A stretch of DNA of 64,000 nt, from the NCBI GenBank assembly GCA_037179385.1, contig CM074179.1, positions 4,960,001 through 5,024,000 on the forward strand, written 5' to 3'. A program made the position numbers and the translations under genes. Under the pieces are notes generated by a model that saw only the letters and a program-made list of their open reading frames with translations, was not told where the DNA came from and searched no databases. This DNA is from Holothuria scabra. Its lineage: Eukaryota > Echinodermata > Holothuroidea > Aspidochirotida > Holothuriidae. Of the stretch, positions 1 through 11,984 are shown piece by piece. Positions within the stretch are counted from its first letter, which is position 1, and each line of letters starts with the position of its first letter.

Positions 1-246
1 TTAGATACTAGAATTTGTTGTTCAGATTAAATGTTCAAAAGTAATGATTATAGCTTTTTCGGTTGTATGGTATGTTGGGGTGTTAAGCAGTGTAAACTAT
101 TCAGCATGATTTCCCTTCAAAAGTAAAATAGCATAAAAGTTTTCTCTCAAATGTGTCTGCCACTCTAGATGCCAGGGACTGGCAATGGAACCCATCCCCA
201 AATTTCAGAATATGGGAAACCAATTACCAACCCTCTCACTAATGTG

Positions 247-252
247 TTTATT
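247..252 (-). promoter_or_regulatory. Poly(A) signal AATAAA of the Tudor-like gene
   Basis: TTTATT on the plus strand reads AATAAA on the minus strand, about 160 nt past the stop codon of the gene. This fits a short 3' UTR, which includes an AC/GT microsatellite and a poly-G run (about 322-373). Confidence 0.55.
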
Positions 253-413
253 GTGAAAGGACAACACACACAATGCCATCAATTGTCTGTCTACATCGTT
301 TCAATTACATGGAAAGATACCCGCCCCCCCCCCCCCCAGAAAAAGAAAAACCTCCAAAACACACACACACACAAACAAACAAAAATACAGAAGGCCAAAA
401 GGCTTAAGTCTGA

Positions 414-3400
414 CTACACTGAGGAGAGTAGTGAATTGCTCTTCTGGGATTGTCGACGCCCTGAAATTAATGTCCTAGCCACAAATGTTACAAAAGCACA
501 AAGGAATTGCTTTCCTGGGGTCTTTCTAAAGAGCAATTTACTCTCCTCAAAATGTACAAAATTATAAGTCGTCTCAATGGTTAACTTCAATACTATGCCT
601 ACTAGACATGACGTATTGCACTATAGGAAAGGGTGCACCAAGGACATTATGAAAACAGCATTGGTCTACTATCTCTCAACCGATTGCTACGTGATGCATA
701 TTAAGGCTGTCATGTTAAAACAGCCAATGAAATTTGAATGGCGCATTATTAAATGAAACCATCATTTAACAGATTCATGAACAGGGGAGTATGTAGTACA
801 GTACACCTGTTAAATTTTCAGATTACAATTTATCTCACCTTTCTTAAAAAAGAGTTCTGCAGCATGCACTTCATTTTCCCATCCAACCAAGGTTACTGTC
901 CTTTGAAATCTGTCCACAATTTCAACTTCACACTCTTCATCTGATAACTTGCACCAAACTTTATCACCAGCCTTCAACTTTCTCAACAAATGCAAATAAT
1001 CTTGTTCCCTAGTGTGTCTCCTCTTCTGACCTTTTACTGCATCTGAAACAAAGAAGGCATTTATATTAAGACAAATGGCAGTCCAAAATCATTGCATTGC
1101 ATTCACAATTCATTGATTTCACTTGAAGAGAGTTGCTAGAGAGCCACTCCCTGCTTTCACAATTGATTCCTACAATCATTTTGTGTTGTCCTGTAAGGGT
1201 GACTCTCTGGTAACTGAGCAGGAAGTCCCTAGCAAATCCATGGTAAGAGCATGGAAGTAATACCTCTGAGGTAGTACTTCCATGGTAAGAGTAAGCCGTT
1301 TCCTAAATGGCATCCAAGTTTAATACTATGAAACAAGCTGAACTTTTTAAATTACAGACAATGAGGTACTGTACAGCTTAAGTTCTCTTTATGGTAACCG
1401 GTTTTCAAGAACATAGCACACCTGACAGAAGAAACAAGGACTAATCCTAATGCCTTATCATCGGAGTCAAACCTTGAAAAATGTTACCCCTAGGGTTGGA
1501 TTTATAATTTCTTTTCTACATGCACCAGACATGCACTGGTGCATGAAGGTCAACAAATCTACATGCACAGGAAAATTTATACATGCACCAAACACTCTAA
1601 AAATGCTCACGTTTTTACCCTTTTTCTTACGTGGCATGTTCCACTGGACACGTGTTGCCTACCAGTTCATTTCTTTTTTTCCACATTGGAGAGTACTACA
1701 CCTTACTTCTACTATGGGGATTTTATGTACTGTATATTCTCTCCTGCCTAGTTGAAGTTGAACTTCAGCAACTGAGCAATAGCAAATACAGCCTGCCAGT
1801 GTTTTACTGTAGCTACCGTTGGAAATTTTCTCAGTGCACCATTTACTGATCTGTGGCCTGGGGGAGGGGTTTAATAGGAGGGGGTGTCCCCCTCCCCTCT
1901 GGAAAATGTTTGGAATTTGAAAGGCACCTAGGTGGCAAATGCTGCAATATTTGAATGGATTGTCAGACTTTTTGTGCCACATTTGCTGCTGTTTATGCAA
2001 CATTGACTCACAAATAGGCACTGGCTAAAACACTTCAGCCTGCCAATATAACCCTAGGGTATATGACACATACTGACAACAAACCAGAGCACCAGTGCTG
2101 CAGTTGTTTAATCCATTGATTATGTTAGCCATCCATAAGTTTATCAAGTGACTTTTCAAGAAAACAAAAACATACAACCAGCAGCTCTGCTGAACACAAT
2201 AACCAAGTTTGATTGGAGTTCACCACCTAGTTGGAGTGATAAGATGATCCTAAAACTTGCACCTCAATACTTGACTTCAAGTGGCCTTTTATTTTATGAT
2301 TTTATGGCACTCTGGGAGGCCTGACTTGTACATATTTCAAGGATTAATATTGAAGTACAGTAAGGTAGGAGATTTTTTTCCCCCAAATTCTGTGAAATGA
2401 CTGCCGGTTTAACTTACAGTATGCAAGAATTACAATGCAAAGGACAATTGGCATTAATATTTTAGGCCTACTTTGTACTGTAACTTGAACCATGAAGTTA
2501 CAGGCCTAGCCTGACAAGGTCTGGGGTCTACATGCGCAAGTGAATGTAAGCTTCCATAGTTTACATGTACAGAGGAAATTCTGTGTGCACCAGTGCATGC
2601 ATGCACCCGTGTAAATCGAACCCTGGTCCCCCCCCCCCCCCCCATAAGTAGATAAGTGAAAAAAATGACTTAATAGGCATTGATAAATTATTAAGTAGAT
2701 AAAATGGATGGATCCAATGAATGAATGAATGAATAATACAAAATAACACGGACAGAGATAATAAATTAAATAGTGAGCCTCATTTCTATTGCAGGTCAGC
2801 TGACAGTTCAGGCTTGTTTATCAGTGACTGGACTCTAAGCCAACCATAAAAGTGAGTTACAGTAATTTGTGACACATCAACTCTTACTTGATACTGATAT
2901 GACTTAGTCATAGCTTTCCCTATAACAAAAGAAAGTAGAAGTGAGAGAAACTTTAGCAGGAAGTTGAACACACCCAGTATAATGAAGTACTGTTGTAACC
3001 TTCAGGATTTAATCTAAATCCTATCTTTATAACCCAGGAAGGAGCATGTCCCAAAGTGTGACTCACATCTGTAGGATCCAATGAAAGGTATAATGTACTG
3101 CAGGAGTGTGGTTTAATCTTTGCACTATTCTCAAGAGTGTTTCTATACATCTGCAATACAGATTCTCAATACACTACAGTATATCTTTTGTTACTTTCAA
3201 CAGCCTATATGTTTGGTTAGTTAGTTAGTAAGGGCTTTAAGTATCAATTTCTTACCAGATTGGATTAAGTTGACTTAGTTGAATGAACATGGTAAAAGTG
3301 CTCCAAACCACCAAAATTACCTCATTCATGTAAACTCTTGTACAGTACATGCTACATATTGATACCTAAAATAATTTATCTGGGTGTATATAATCATTAC

Positions 3401-6400
3401 TTTCTCAGATGTTAAAAATTTAAGAAAGCTATAAGCAAATTTCATTCAATGCAGCATAATAGATTTCAGATTTTCCCACCATTCTCGAAGTCCTATCTAG
3501 ACACCTTACCAAAATAGCTTACTTGAGCATGTAGGCTAACTGCTCCCATTACAGGCTCCTGTTACCCACATGCAGGCCCCAAAATTCATTTTCCTATTCT
3601 AAGGCCAAACATATGTTCTTCATAACCAACAATTTCTGTGTTAAACGAAGGCGAACATCCTCTCATCCAAAGCCAAAATGTTATACACTTGAAAGAAGAA
3701 CAACATGCTGCACAACTTACAGTACGATGCGTAGACAATTCAAAGCATGCATTTTACTTAATGTAAAGATTCTACGCAGACAGGCCTAAGCGTGAGCGTA
3801 ACATTAGCACAATACGGTATCCTGCTATGGTTCTAATCTACCATAGAGTGGATGTGTGTACCGTGCATATGAAATATGTCCATACATATAAACAAGTAGT
3901 GCCAACTGCAGCAAGTGCTGCTTTACACATCTGCGTATTTCTATTAGTAAATCGTTTGTGTGAAAATCTGTATTGAAAGAGGCACTTTGAAGTGCTCAGC
4001 ATTGTCGTGAAAGTGATCTGTGTAGCATATAGGGATACAGTATTCGCCATAAGGCCTCCTAGCTCTTCCTGAGCAATGAGCAAAAAATATGTACACCTGA
4101 TCTGGTGGGTGCAAATTTGTGTACAGGTATATTGCAGAAATACTGTCTTTTGCAACAGACATGAACAATTGGTTCGCATAGCGTGCAAATCAAATACCAA
4201 CAGAACGGTAAATATTGGTGGTGCATCGTGAAAGCTTATGTAAAAAGAAATGAAGGAAGTGCAAAATAGGTACGGAGCAGCTTGACTGAAACATAGTCGG
4301 CAAAGAGTGGCCTTTGATAGGTGTGTGTAAAATGCCGGTCGAAAGCCCAAAACAAACTTTATGACGGCCATGGCCAGATGGCCATCATGAACTTTGAAGC
4401 CTGGTTATAGTAAGATGGGATAACAAAAGGACAAGGGGTAGCTGGAGTAATAAAGAAACAATCCCCCATTTACAATACCCCATCAATACAGTCCTGAACT
4501 TTTGTATACTGCATACTTATTGTATGCACTGTTTGTCCATTTAAGTAATTTTCAGACCAGACTCTTCAACCAAATACCAGAGTGTCCAAATTACAAAACC
4601 AGGGCTTTTATTGGCGGCACCTACATTGAAGTAAGGAGCTGTTATATGGAAAAAGGTTGAAAGAATACTTTTAATTTATGCTAAAACTAAGTCGGAAGCC
4701 TACTTTTTCTGAGAAGATAATCCATGTTAATCTGCTTATTTGGCTGACAGATTTGCTTTCTTTTATTCTTTTCCTTCAATTAAGAATCAATATTCTAACA
4801 ACAAATTTCACATAGATAATCCTTTTACAAAGGGAATACTTAAAACAATGCTTTGATTAGGAGGTTGACATAGCCATGAATTTAGGGGCAGGTGCTACAA
4901 AACTAGAAACAACTGTGTGCTACTAACTGCAATACTTCAATGAGGTCTGTCCCTTCCTAAAGAGAGAACCTAATGCAAATGAGCTGCAGAAGCAGGCCGG
5001 AGTAGAAATTTTTGTCACTAAAATTTGGAGTGCTTCCTGAAATCTCCTGAATTGACCAGGTAAAGGCAAGCATCATGTTCACATCAGAAACAGTATTAAG
5101 ACGTCAACATGGCAGTAACGGGAGTCACATTGAATAGTAAAAAACATCGATGAAGTTTGAAACTTTAAGGAAAAGTTGATGGAATCTTCATTTGACAAAA
5201 GTATCACTGAAATCATATTCCATTCCATTACTTTTTGCCTCCCCAAAAGATGTTTTCTGCTAAAAATAAATGGGGCAAAAAAAAAAAACTGTTTTTGAAG
5301 GGCGGAAAGTAGCAAGGGCGGAAACTAACTGTAACCGCTAATTGCATACCAAGTAAATAGTAGAGCACTGAAATATGCTCGCAAATGTTACTATGCCTTG
5401 CCTAACTTAACTAAGATAGGCCTACTCTAGTGTCAGTGAAAACACTTAGGCTAGGCTACTACTAGCCTAACGTTGGGTTTCAGGATAGCTAGGCTAACAT
5501 TAGTACTGTACATAGGCGCTTGGTACTAATGTTACTACTACGGGGTCCGTTTGTTTCCGCCCCTTACTTTCCGCCCCTAAATATCTTAGGGCGGAAAGTA
5601 ATGTTTGAACTTACATGTGTTAAAAATAACTGTTACCTTCAAATTTCAAACCTAAGTAAAAGACAACAATGAAATTTGTGGAGAGGCCTAAAACTCTTTC
5701 AGTATCCTCATCGAAAAGAACAAATTGTATGACCTTTTTTCTAAACGGCAAATCTAGTCACAAGCTCGTATTTTTTTTAAGTATAACGGTTTGCTTGTCT
5801 ATAGGTAGGCTTACACTGATTGTGTGAACAACTGTTGACAACATTGAATACCGTAGACCTGTACGTAAGTACGTATTAGTATACTGAAGTCTACAGTGAG
5901 AATGGGGTCCGTTACTTTCCGCCCCTAAAAATCGTGGGGCGGAGAGTAATGTTTGAACTAACATGTGATAAAAATGACTGTTAACTTCAAATTTCAAATC
6001 CAAGTACAAAAATCATCGGAAAGAATGAATTTTACAACCTTTTTTTTCTAAACGTCAAGTCTAGTCACGGACTTGTATTTTTTTTCGTATAAGTAGTCCA
6101 CTTGTCTATAGGTAGACTTATGCTGAATGTGTGAGCAGTTGTTCACAGCACTTAATACCATATACCTGTACGTAAGCACGTATAGGTGTATACTGAAGTC
6201 TACAGTGAGAATGTTGCTTGAAGAGACGTCTACATGGCTGTAACAGGTGTCGCATTGAATAGTAAAAGACATCAATGGAGTTTGAAACTTTAAGGGAAAG
6301 TTGATGGAATCTTCATTTGACAAAAGTACCACTGATATCATATTCCATTCCATTACTTTCCGCCCTCCCAAAGAGATGTTTTCTGCTTAAAATAAAAGGG

Positions 6401-7194
6401 GCGGAAAACACCGTTTTTGAGGGGCGGAAAGTAGCGAGGGCGGAAACTAACTGTAACCGTGAGAATGTTGCTTGGAAAGACGTCAACATGGCAGTAACGA
6501 GTGTCGCATTGAATAATAAAAGACATCGATGAAGCTTGAAATTTTAGGGAAAAGTTGATGGAATATTCATTTGACAAAAGTAGCACTGATATCACATTCG
6601 ATTCCATTTCTTTCTGCCTGCCAAAAAGATGTTTTCTGCTAAAAATAAAAGTGGCGGAAAACGTTTTTTAACCTACTACTACTAGTATAGGCCTAGCCTA
6701 GGCCCAAACACTAAGTCATACACAATCCGTGTTAGGCCTATAGGCCTAGGCCCTATGTATAGTGTTGGGCCCGCCTATACTAGTACCGAGCGCCTGTGGG
6801 CTAGTATTGACGTTAGTGAGTAGCCTAGTGGTACATGTATTGTACTGTAGGCTAGGCCTAACAAGTAACATCCATTGTAGGTCAACCTAACGTTTGGACC
6901 CAATTTTACTGTTTAGGCTAAACGTAAACAACTCAGAAAAGGCCTATGTGAAAAACATTGGTCGACATTAGCCTTCGGAAACGGCCCCAGACGGGCACAA
7001 GACTTACCAACGCTGTGCAAAAATGGGTGAATAGGGTGTCGTATTTCGCCGATTTCGACATCCCTATCGTACTCGGAACCCCATCCATCAAAAGACACCG
7101 TCCATAATTCTTCTCCAATATCCGTGACCGTCCCTTTCTCCCATCGCCCAAGCTCGTCTACTGCCTGTACCTTCACGCCAACTGAAAATTCCAT
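414..7194 (-). CDS. Host gene, 3 coding exons: Tudor/Agenet-like protein (~145 aa)
   Basis: Coding parts are join(7194-7008, 1042-839, 460-414) on the minus strand. Exon 1 starts at ATG 7194 and ends at a GTAAGT donor in phase 1. The middle exon (204 nt) has a TTTCAG acceptor and a GTGAGA donor, both phase 1. The last exon follows ATTTCAG, enters in phase 1 and stops at TAG 416-414. Total length is 438 nt, so the frame closes exactly. Residues 1-50 (MEFSVGVKVQAVDELGRW...) and the middle exon (LKAGDKVWCKL...VTLVGWENEV) both show the short beta-rich pattern ending in a GW motif typical of Tudor/Agenet/chromo-barrel folds, which read methylated lysine or arginine on histones and other proteins. 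The tail is basic and serine-rich. I do not recognise the specific gene, so the function is inference. The 5.9-kb first intron holds several transposons. Confidence 0.62.
1485..2632. mobile_element. Possible DNA transposon with CAGGGTTCGATTT-type ends
   Basis: Near 1490 the sequence reads TAGGGTTGGATTTA followed by GCATGCACTGGTGCA. Near 2626 the reverse complement reads CAGGGTTCGATTTA followed by the same GCATGCACTGGTGCA core. The two form imperfect inverted ends about 1.1 kb apart, resembling the ends of the 392-bp element at 49997. No target duplication is visible. The interior (1600-2560) contains C-rich and G-rich runs and no convincing ORF. It lies within the first intron of the Tudor-like gene. 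Confidence 0.3.
2786..2919 (-). CDS. Candidate alternative terminal exon of the Tudor-like gene
   Basis: A TTGTTATAG acceptor at 2921-2920 opens a segment that enters in phase 1, matching the exon 1 donor, and reads 43 codons to a TAG. It encodes a segment with a GW motif (VTHFYGW) resembling the two modules of the main gene. Used instead of the 1042-839 exon it would give a shorter protein that lacks the second module. No downstream poly(A) signal was identified, so a chance ORF remains possible. Confidence 0.35.
2920..5094. other. Intronic DNA, no supported gene
   Basis: AT-rich intron sequence of the minus-strand Tudor-like gene. A 177-codon minus-strand frame at 3838-4371 has no recognisable domain and is cysteine/threonine-rich and probably spurious. 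No repeat boundary was recognised. Confidence 0.5.
5095..5336 (+). mobile_element. GGGCGGAAA-type DNA transposon, right half
   Basis: The segment matches the right half of the copy at 5904-6458: shared GACGTCAACATGGCAGTAAC, GTTGATGGAATCTTCATTTG and the terminal block of two GGGCGGAAA boxes ending CTAACTGTAACC. The left half is missing. It is one of at least four members of a non-autonomous family in this window. Confidence 0.6.
5542..6665 (+). mobile_element. GGGCGGAAA-type transposon, copy A, split by a nested copy
   Basis: The left part (5542-5903) begins GGGGTCCGTTTGTTTCCGCC and carries inverted TTTCCGCCCC boxes. It stops at ...CTACAGTGAGAAT and resumes at 6459 with GTGAGAATGTTGCTTGG, the sequence expected to follow. 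The interruption is a second copy of the same family. The right end of copy A is worn away near 6665. It is non-coding apart from chance frames. Confidence 0.6.
5904..6458 (+). mobile_element. GGGCGGAAA-type transposon, copy B, full length, 8-bp TSD
   Basis: It begins GGGGTCCGTTACTTTCCGCC and ends GGGCGGAAACTAACTGTAACC. The two ends form imperfect inverted repeats, with several GGCGGAAA boxes that look like transposase-binding subterminal repeats. It is flanked by GTGAGAAT at 5896-5903 and 6459-6466, an 8-bp target duplication inside copy A. Eight bases fits hAT or P superfamilies, and the duplicated site fits the hAT consensus nTnnnnAn. The superfamily assignment is inference. Confidence 0.7.
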
Positions 7195-7199
7195 GCCTG

Positions 7200-7885
7200 T
7201 TACAACTTTCTTTACTTAGCAATCCATACGAAAAGGGAAAAAATTAGGATAAATTTGAAAAGTTCACGGAATGGCTCCGTGCACGCCACCCTGAAACTTT
7301 CGTTGCTCGATCGAGCTCACCGTACCGTACCAACTTTCTCTGAGCGCACAATGTGTGCACTCGCTGACTTACGTACTATATTCGTATAGGCCAAGACGCC
7401 AGCACACAGTTGCGGGTGTGTGCTGCGATAAAACACTATACACAAAACTACATAGGTGTGCGTACTTTTTTTTACTCAATAAAAACTAATGTTAGTACGC
7501 ACAAAGAAAATTAGTACCCCAAAAATAACAAAAAAATACGAATGTAGGACAGTTTTTTATCAACCAGTGGCTTATTTAGCAAAAACAGTATCTTTGGAAA
7601 TATTTTGTTCAAATAAGTAGGAATCTGTACGAGAAAAAAAGTTAAAGAAAGTCATGCCAGAGCCGGATAACAAGGAGGATGAACATCACTCCTAGAAATA
7701 AGAAGTTTATTTCTTGCAGCTGCTTCACGTTGAGAACTTGCTTATGGGAGCGGACGTGTTTATCATCGTGGTAACTGGAGGTGTTAACTTCTAGATAACG
7801 AAGGCAGCTTGCGGTTCGGCGTACATCACGTGATACCCGGAATCTCTTTTTACTTTCCGGGTGGACACCGCGAGAACGGTAACCC
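7200..7885. other. 5' flank of the Tudor-like gene
   Basis: Non-coding DNA upstream of ATG 7194 on the minus strand. It should hold the 5' UTR and promoter. CpG content looks higher between 7260 and 7420 than in neighbouring introns. No TATA box could be assigned. Confidence 0.35.
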
Positions 7886-9399
7886 AGGCGTACGCGTAAT
7901 GCCCCTGGAAAAAAAATTTTGGGGAAATTTGATGAATCATCGTATTATTACAAAAATGTCACAAAAATTTCTCAAAATTTTTGTTAGAATAAGAAATTGT
8001 GAGACATTTCTCATACATAATTCGTATTTTCATGCAACAAATTAACTCAGATTTCGTCAGTGTCGCATGAACCGGCCCAATTCGCGTTCCACAGAAAAGG
8101 CCTCTTCGCGTAGCAGATTGAACGTTCTTTTGTGCATGTATACGCACGGGGTTATGGTCAGTGTATTTCAGTGCACAGGAAGCTGTTATTCAGGTGATAC
8201 TTTGGGAATTCATCAGTAAAAGGATGTGAAAACTGATAGGTCACTACCGTAGACCACCGAGGTTGTTATGTTCTTCTACAAGCTAGCAGTAGCTGTACGA
8301 TTTTACTCTGTGTACATAACTATGGATCAGGCTGAAACAATCCATGGTCAACGATACACTTTAAGTTAATCTAGAAATTAGAATTAACGGGACCGTTGGC
8401 AAACTTAGATTTTGTTACTTAGCCTAATCCTTGGAGACTTACGAGCTACTTCGGAAAAATAGCTTTCTGCTCACTTTGAGTGTAACAATAAATGGACAAT
8501 GAGTACCTTGTGGCCTTCTACACATAACAGACTGCTTTTCTCACATGATATCCTGTGTGATCGAGCCACTATTAGGCCTTTCAGTGATGCCATTTTTTTT
8601 TTTAATTCCTACAAATAGACCTAGGCAAATTCTGTCAAATTCCCATTTTTCCTCTTTCCCACTGGTGGCATCAATAAAGGACTACATGTTTAGATTCTCT
8701 TAACAAGCATAAATACGCAATTTTAAACATCTGAGGGGTCTGATTTTTCGAAATTTTCTTTACGCTCCACGCCAGCCACTGGTGGCGCTTCGCTCGGTCT
8801 TTTGGGCCAAATAACATATATGGAGTAAAATTAGCTCTTAACTGTCTGATCACTTTGTAGTTTGCGAACATATTTTGAAGTGAGCATTTTATTGCAATCG
8901 TCAAAAGAAGAAAGCGACTGGCTAGATTTTTCGTATTAGCCTGGAAAATGATATTTCCGGCCATCTAAAGGGTCTGATTTTTCCAAATTTTCTCTACGCT
9001 CCGCGCCAACCAATGGTGGCGCTCCGCTTAGATAATCTTTATCACAAAATAACATTTTGTGGCCAAGAAAACCCTCAAATACCGATCAATGCTCTTTTAT
9101 TTGGACTTCTAAAAGTGTGCTAATTTAATGACAAGTTTAACTTCGTAAGGTAGCATAAATGGCATAAGAGTGCATGTAAAGACACGAAAGGTTCAGTTTT
9201 ATCCTCATGAACCACCACGATTCAACTTTTAACACTGTTCCTGTCAAAGTCGAAAATCTTGCACCATTTTGCATGTAGGCTCCTTGAAAACGTCAACTAA
9301 TTAATATAATTAATTTAATAAATTTCCGGACACCCCTCCCCTTAGACCATACTGCATGCCCCTCCCCCTTCAGAGAAATCATGCGTACGCCACTGCTTT
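7886..9399. mobile_element. Possible hAT-type element with CAG..GGCGTACGC ends
   Basis: The left end reads CAGGCGTACGCGTAATG. The right end in reverse complement reads CAGTGGCGTACGCATGATT, and both continue into C/G-rich runs. The CAGTGGCGTA terminus is common in animal hAT elements. No 8-bp duplication is visible, so the pairing of these two ends is uncertain. Inside, a segment of about 65 bp with GGTGGCGCTTCGCT is repeated at 8731 and 8964. Confidence 0.25.
8731..9031. repeat. Two direct copies of a ~66-bp CpG-containing repeat
   Basis: The copies at 8731-8797 and 8964-9031 share GGGTCTGATTTTTC, AAATTTTCTNTACGCTCC and GGTGGCGCTNCGCT, offset by 233 bp. Function unknown. Confidence 0.5.
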
Positions 9400-9585
9400 A
9401 GTACATACAAATAAACCAGATATTGTTTACCAAAATAATATACTTTGTTATTTCCGATTGCTCTATGTTATACTTTAAGATTAAAATGCAGGTAATATTA
9501 CAAAATGTCAAGGTAATGTTTTTATACTTGTATTGTAAGTTTGCATATTTTATATGAAATACATATACATTGACCGGGAAAAGTT

Positions 9586-9650
9586 TTGGGGAAATTTCAT
9601 ACCCCTGGCCCCTCCCCCCCCCCCCTGGAAAAAATCCTAGCTACGCCACT
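9586..9650 (-). mobile_element. Solo hAT-type terminus
   Basis: On the minus strand it reads CAGTGGCGTAGCTAGGATTT followed by a poly-G tract. This is the form of many animal hAT ends, and no partner end was recognised nearby. Confidence 0.35.
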
Positions 9651-10376
9651 GCACCGTAGACAGACAAAAAAGCGGCAAATACAACAAAAGTTCCAAAAAT
9701 GTTATGTCACAACTTTTTACGTACATCATACAGATGTTTATTCAATGCAACAGTTTACGATATGTATTCTGAATTGTAATTAACGTAAATTATCGACTAC
9801 ATACAACAAGCGGACAAGTACAAAGTTAAACTATCTCAAGAGGAAATTAATGGTCATGGAAGAAATGAATGTTTTTGTTTCCAAGGAAGAGATCGAGAAA
9901 ATTGCAAAACGGTTGCACATGACTGAGGGGGATGGATTGTTGTGTATTACGTGGTTGAAAGAGTTTTTGGAACTCTGCCACCTACAGCCATAAGGCAAGA
10001 TGTATAGGAGCCATCCAATTCAGGACTTCAAAAAACTTTCCAACTGTATGAAAAGCTCAAAGAAGAGTACTAAAAAGTCCGTTTTGGATGTTCGTTACTC
10101 GTAAAAAGGTAAGTGTAGCATTTGAACACGAAATAAGTAGGCTCCATTTTTCAAAAATTAAAAATGTAAAAGCACATATAGGCCTAGGCCTGTAGCCTAG
10201 CTTTCCCTATGGGTCTTATGTACGGCTATTAGACCTAACGTTAGGCCTTAAAGGCCTACCTAAGCCTAGGGTAGAATATATTCAACCCCCTAAGATATAA
10301 TTCCACATTTTCAGTGAACTACGGCTCCATCCACATAAAATTATACTAACGGTGAAAACAACTTCTCTGCTTAATC
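9651..10376. other. Spacer with a decayed coding-like segment
   Basis: Between 9850 and 10110 one plus-strand frame reads in pieces separated by stops (for example TLPPTAIRQDV then KTFQLYEKLKEEY) and ends at a GTAAGTG donor-like site. It looks like an old pseudogene fragment of unknown family. The rest is AGGCCTA-rich DNA. Confidence 0.3.
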
Positions 10377-10672
10377 GTCGATGGTCCACTTGTTTCGGTG
10401 AGGGGGAACCGTGTGGTGGTCAACTTGTAATAGGGTGGGTCTGTAAGGTGCTTGCAAATAGTTGTAAATATCTGTATGTATAGTTTTATTACTGTAATGA
10501 ACATAATTTCCTGTACATAGGTTTGTAAATATTTGTACATATGACTTATTACTGTAATGAACATAATTTTCTGTTTGATTTAGCAGTCTGTAAATAGTTT
10601 GCGTTTATGTTTTTGCCCGATCGGGTTTCAGTTTTTGTTTTGCATGTGCCGTTTCAATGCACTTAAAAAGCA
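10377..10672 (+). mobile_element. Tx1-group LINE, 3' tail only
   Basis: The sequence matches the 3' end of the LINE at 36141-39062, from GGTCCACTTGTTTCGGTGAG through the 3' UTR to the common terminus TTTCAATGCACTTAAAAAGC. It is severely 5' truncated. AATCGTC occurs on both sides and could be a short target duplication. Confidence 0.65.
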
Positions 10673-11984
10673 ATCGTCATCCACTTACATGCTTTTCTAT
10701 TGCGGTAAAAAGTTGATTTTCTAACCTCAGTAATCTATTGTTCAACTGAGGTATATCAAGTTTCCAAACCTACTGCTGGAGGTCTATTATTACCACTTCA
10801 CCTAGCTCCTAGTCCACTTAGGTTGCAAAAAATTTCACAGTTCTTTAGGCAGGATTGTAATCAAAACCCCCTCTATGTGCTCCGCATACTGTGGCTAGGG
10901 TTTCTTGACTTGGATTAAATGTCTTTGCTTGGAGTATCAATGTCTGTCAATCATCAAATTGTGTAATTGGGCAAGGAAGGAAATCAATTTCAATTTTTTA
11001 CCGCAACCATTACATCATGTATGTGTAACTGATTTGCAGATGAATACCTTTTGGAGATAGGCCTAGTCTATTTGTATTCAAGAGTTAGGGGAATTTCTTT
11101 GTAATAGCTAGCCTATTCTTAAAAAGTTATGTAAGGCAAAATGGTTAAAATCAAAGGAATGTAATTTTCTGTTCCATTTTAAAAGGGACTTGTGTAAAAA
11201 GTAATGAAATGTCCAGGCTAACATTTCATCATTGTAGCAATGTTTAAACAAATTTTAGGAAAAGAGTGAGATGGCGGAAAATTGAAGAGGGTTTAATACT
11301 GGTGACGCAATCTTTATCTGCTACCGAGTATGCAACCCCCTGGTACATGTCGAAAGCTTGGATACATTTGATAAATAGCCTACTTTGTGGATGCTTTATG
11401 AAATCACTACGCCTCTTAACTTTCTGGTTTTTAATCCTTCAACCTGCTATAAGCCAGCTCCATACTGTGTAGACTGTAAACTAATGAGTTAAAAAGACTA
11501 TCCTTTCCTAGTTAGTGACATATCTTTACTTGGCTACACGCATTAAACAATGCATTAAAAAAAAAAAAAAAAAACAGTTCAGCCATTTTTGACCCACATA
11601 GGCCTAACAGTATAGGCGTGCAGATGAAAAAGAAAAAGGAAGGTCCTAATCTTTCTTTGGAAGATTCCTGACGGGAAACATAGTTTTTTAACTTGGCCTT
11701 ATGAATAACCAAAGGCGGTCAGGTTCGGGGGTGGGGCGATCAGGTATTGGGCATTTTCCCCTACAGCCATAGCCAAAGTGCCCCCCCCCCCATCCCACAG
11801 AGTTTTGTTTAGTGTGTAAAAACGTGATTTGGTGCATATACGGTATTCGGAATGCTATCGTCAAATTTTATGAACCTGTCCATATGGCCCCATGGGAAGT
11901 GACCAATTTAAAAAATTCATAACTTCGCAATCCTTCCCATGGGTATACTCCCCAAATGTGACCGTCGGGAGTACTGGACAAGGA
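10673..11984. other. Spacer, no supported gene
   Basis: AT-rich DNA with a poly-A run near 11557 and a poly-C run near 11780. Frames such as 11266-11472 have no recognisable domain. Confidence 0.45.

Noticed and set aside
2610..2632. tRNA gene suggested by ATCGAACCC
   Set aside because: No cloverleaf could be built around it; it is better explained as a transposon terminus.
3838..4371. 177-codon minus-strand open frame
   Set aside because: No domain or splice support; composition is like translated non-coding DNA.
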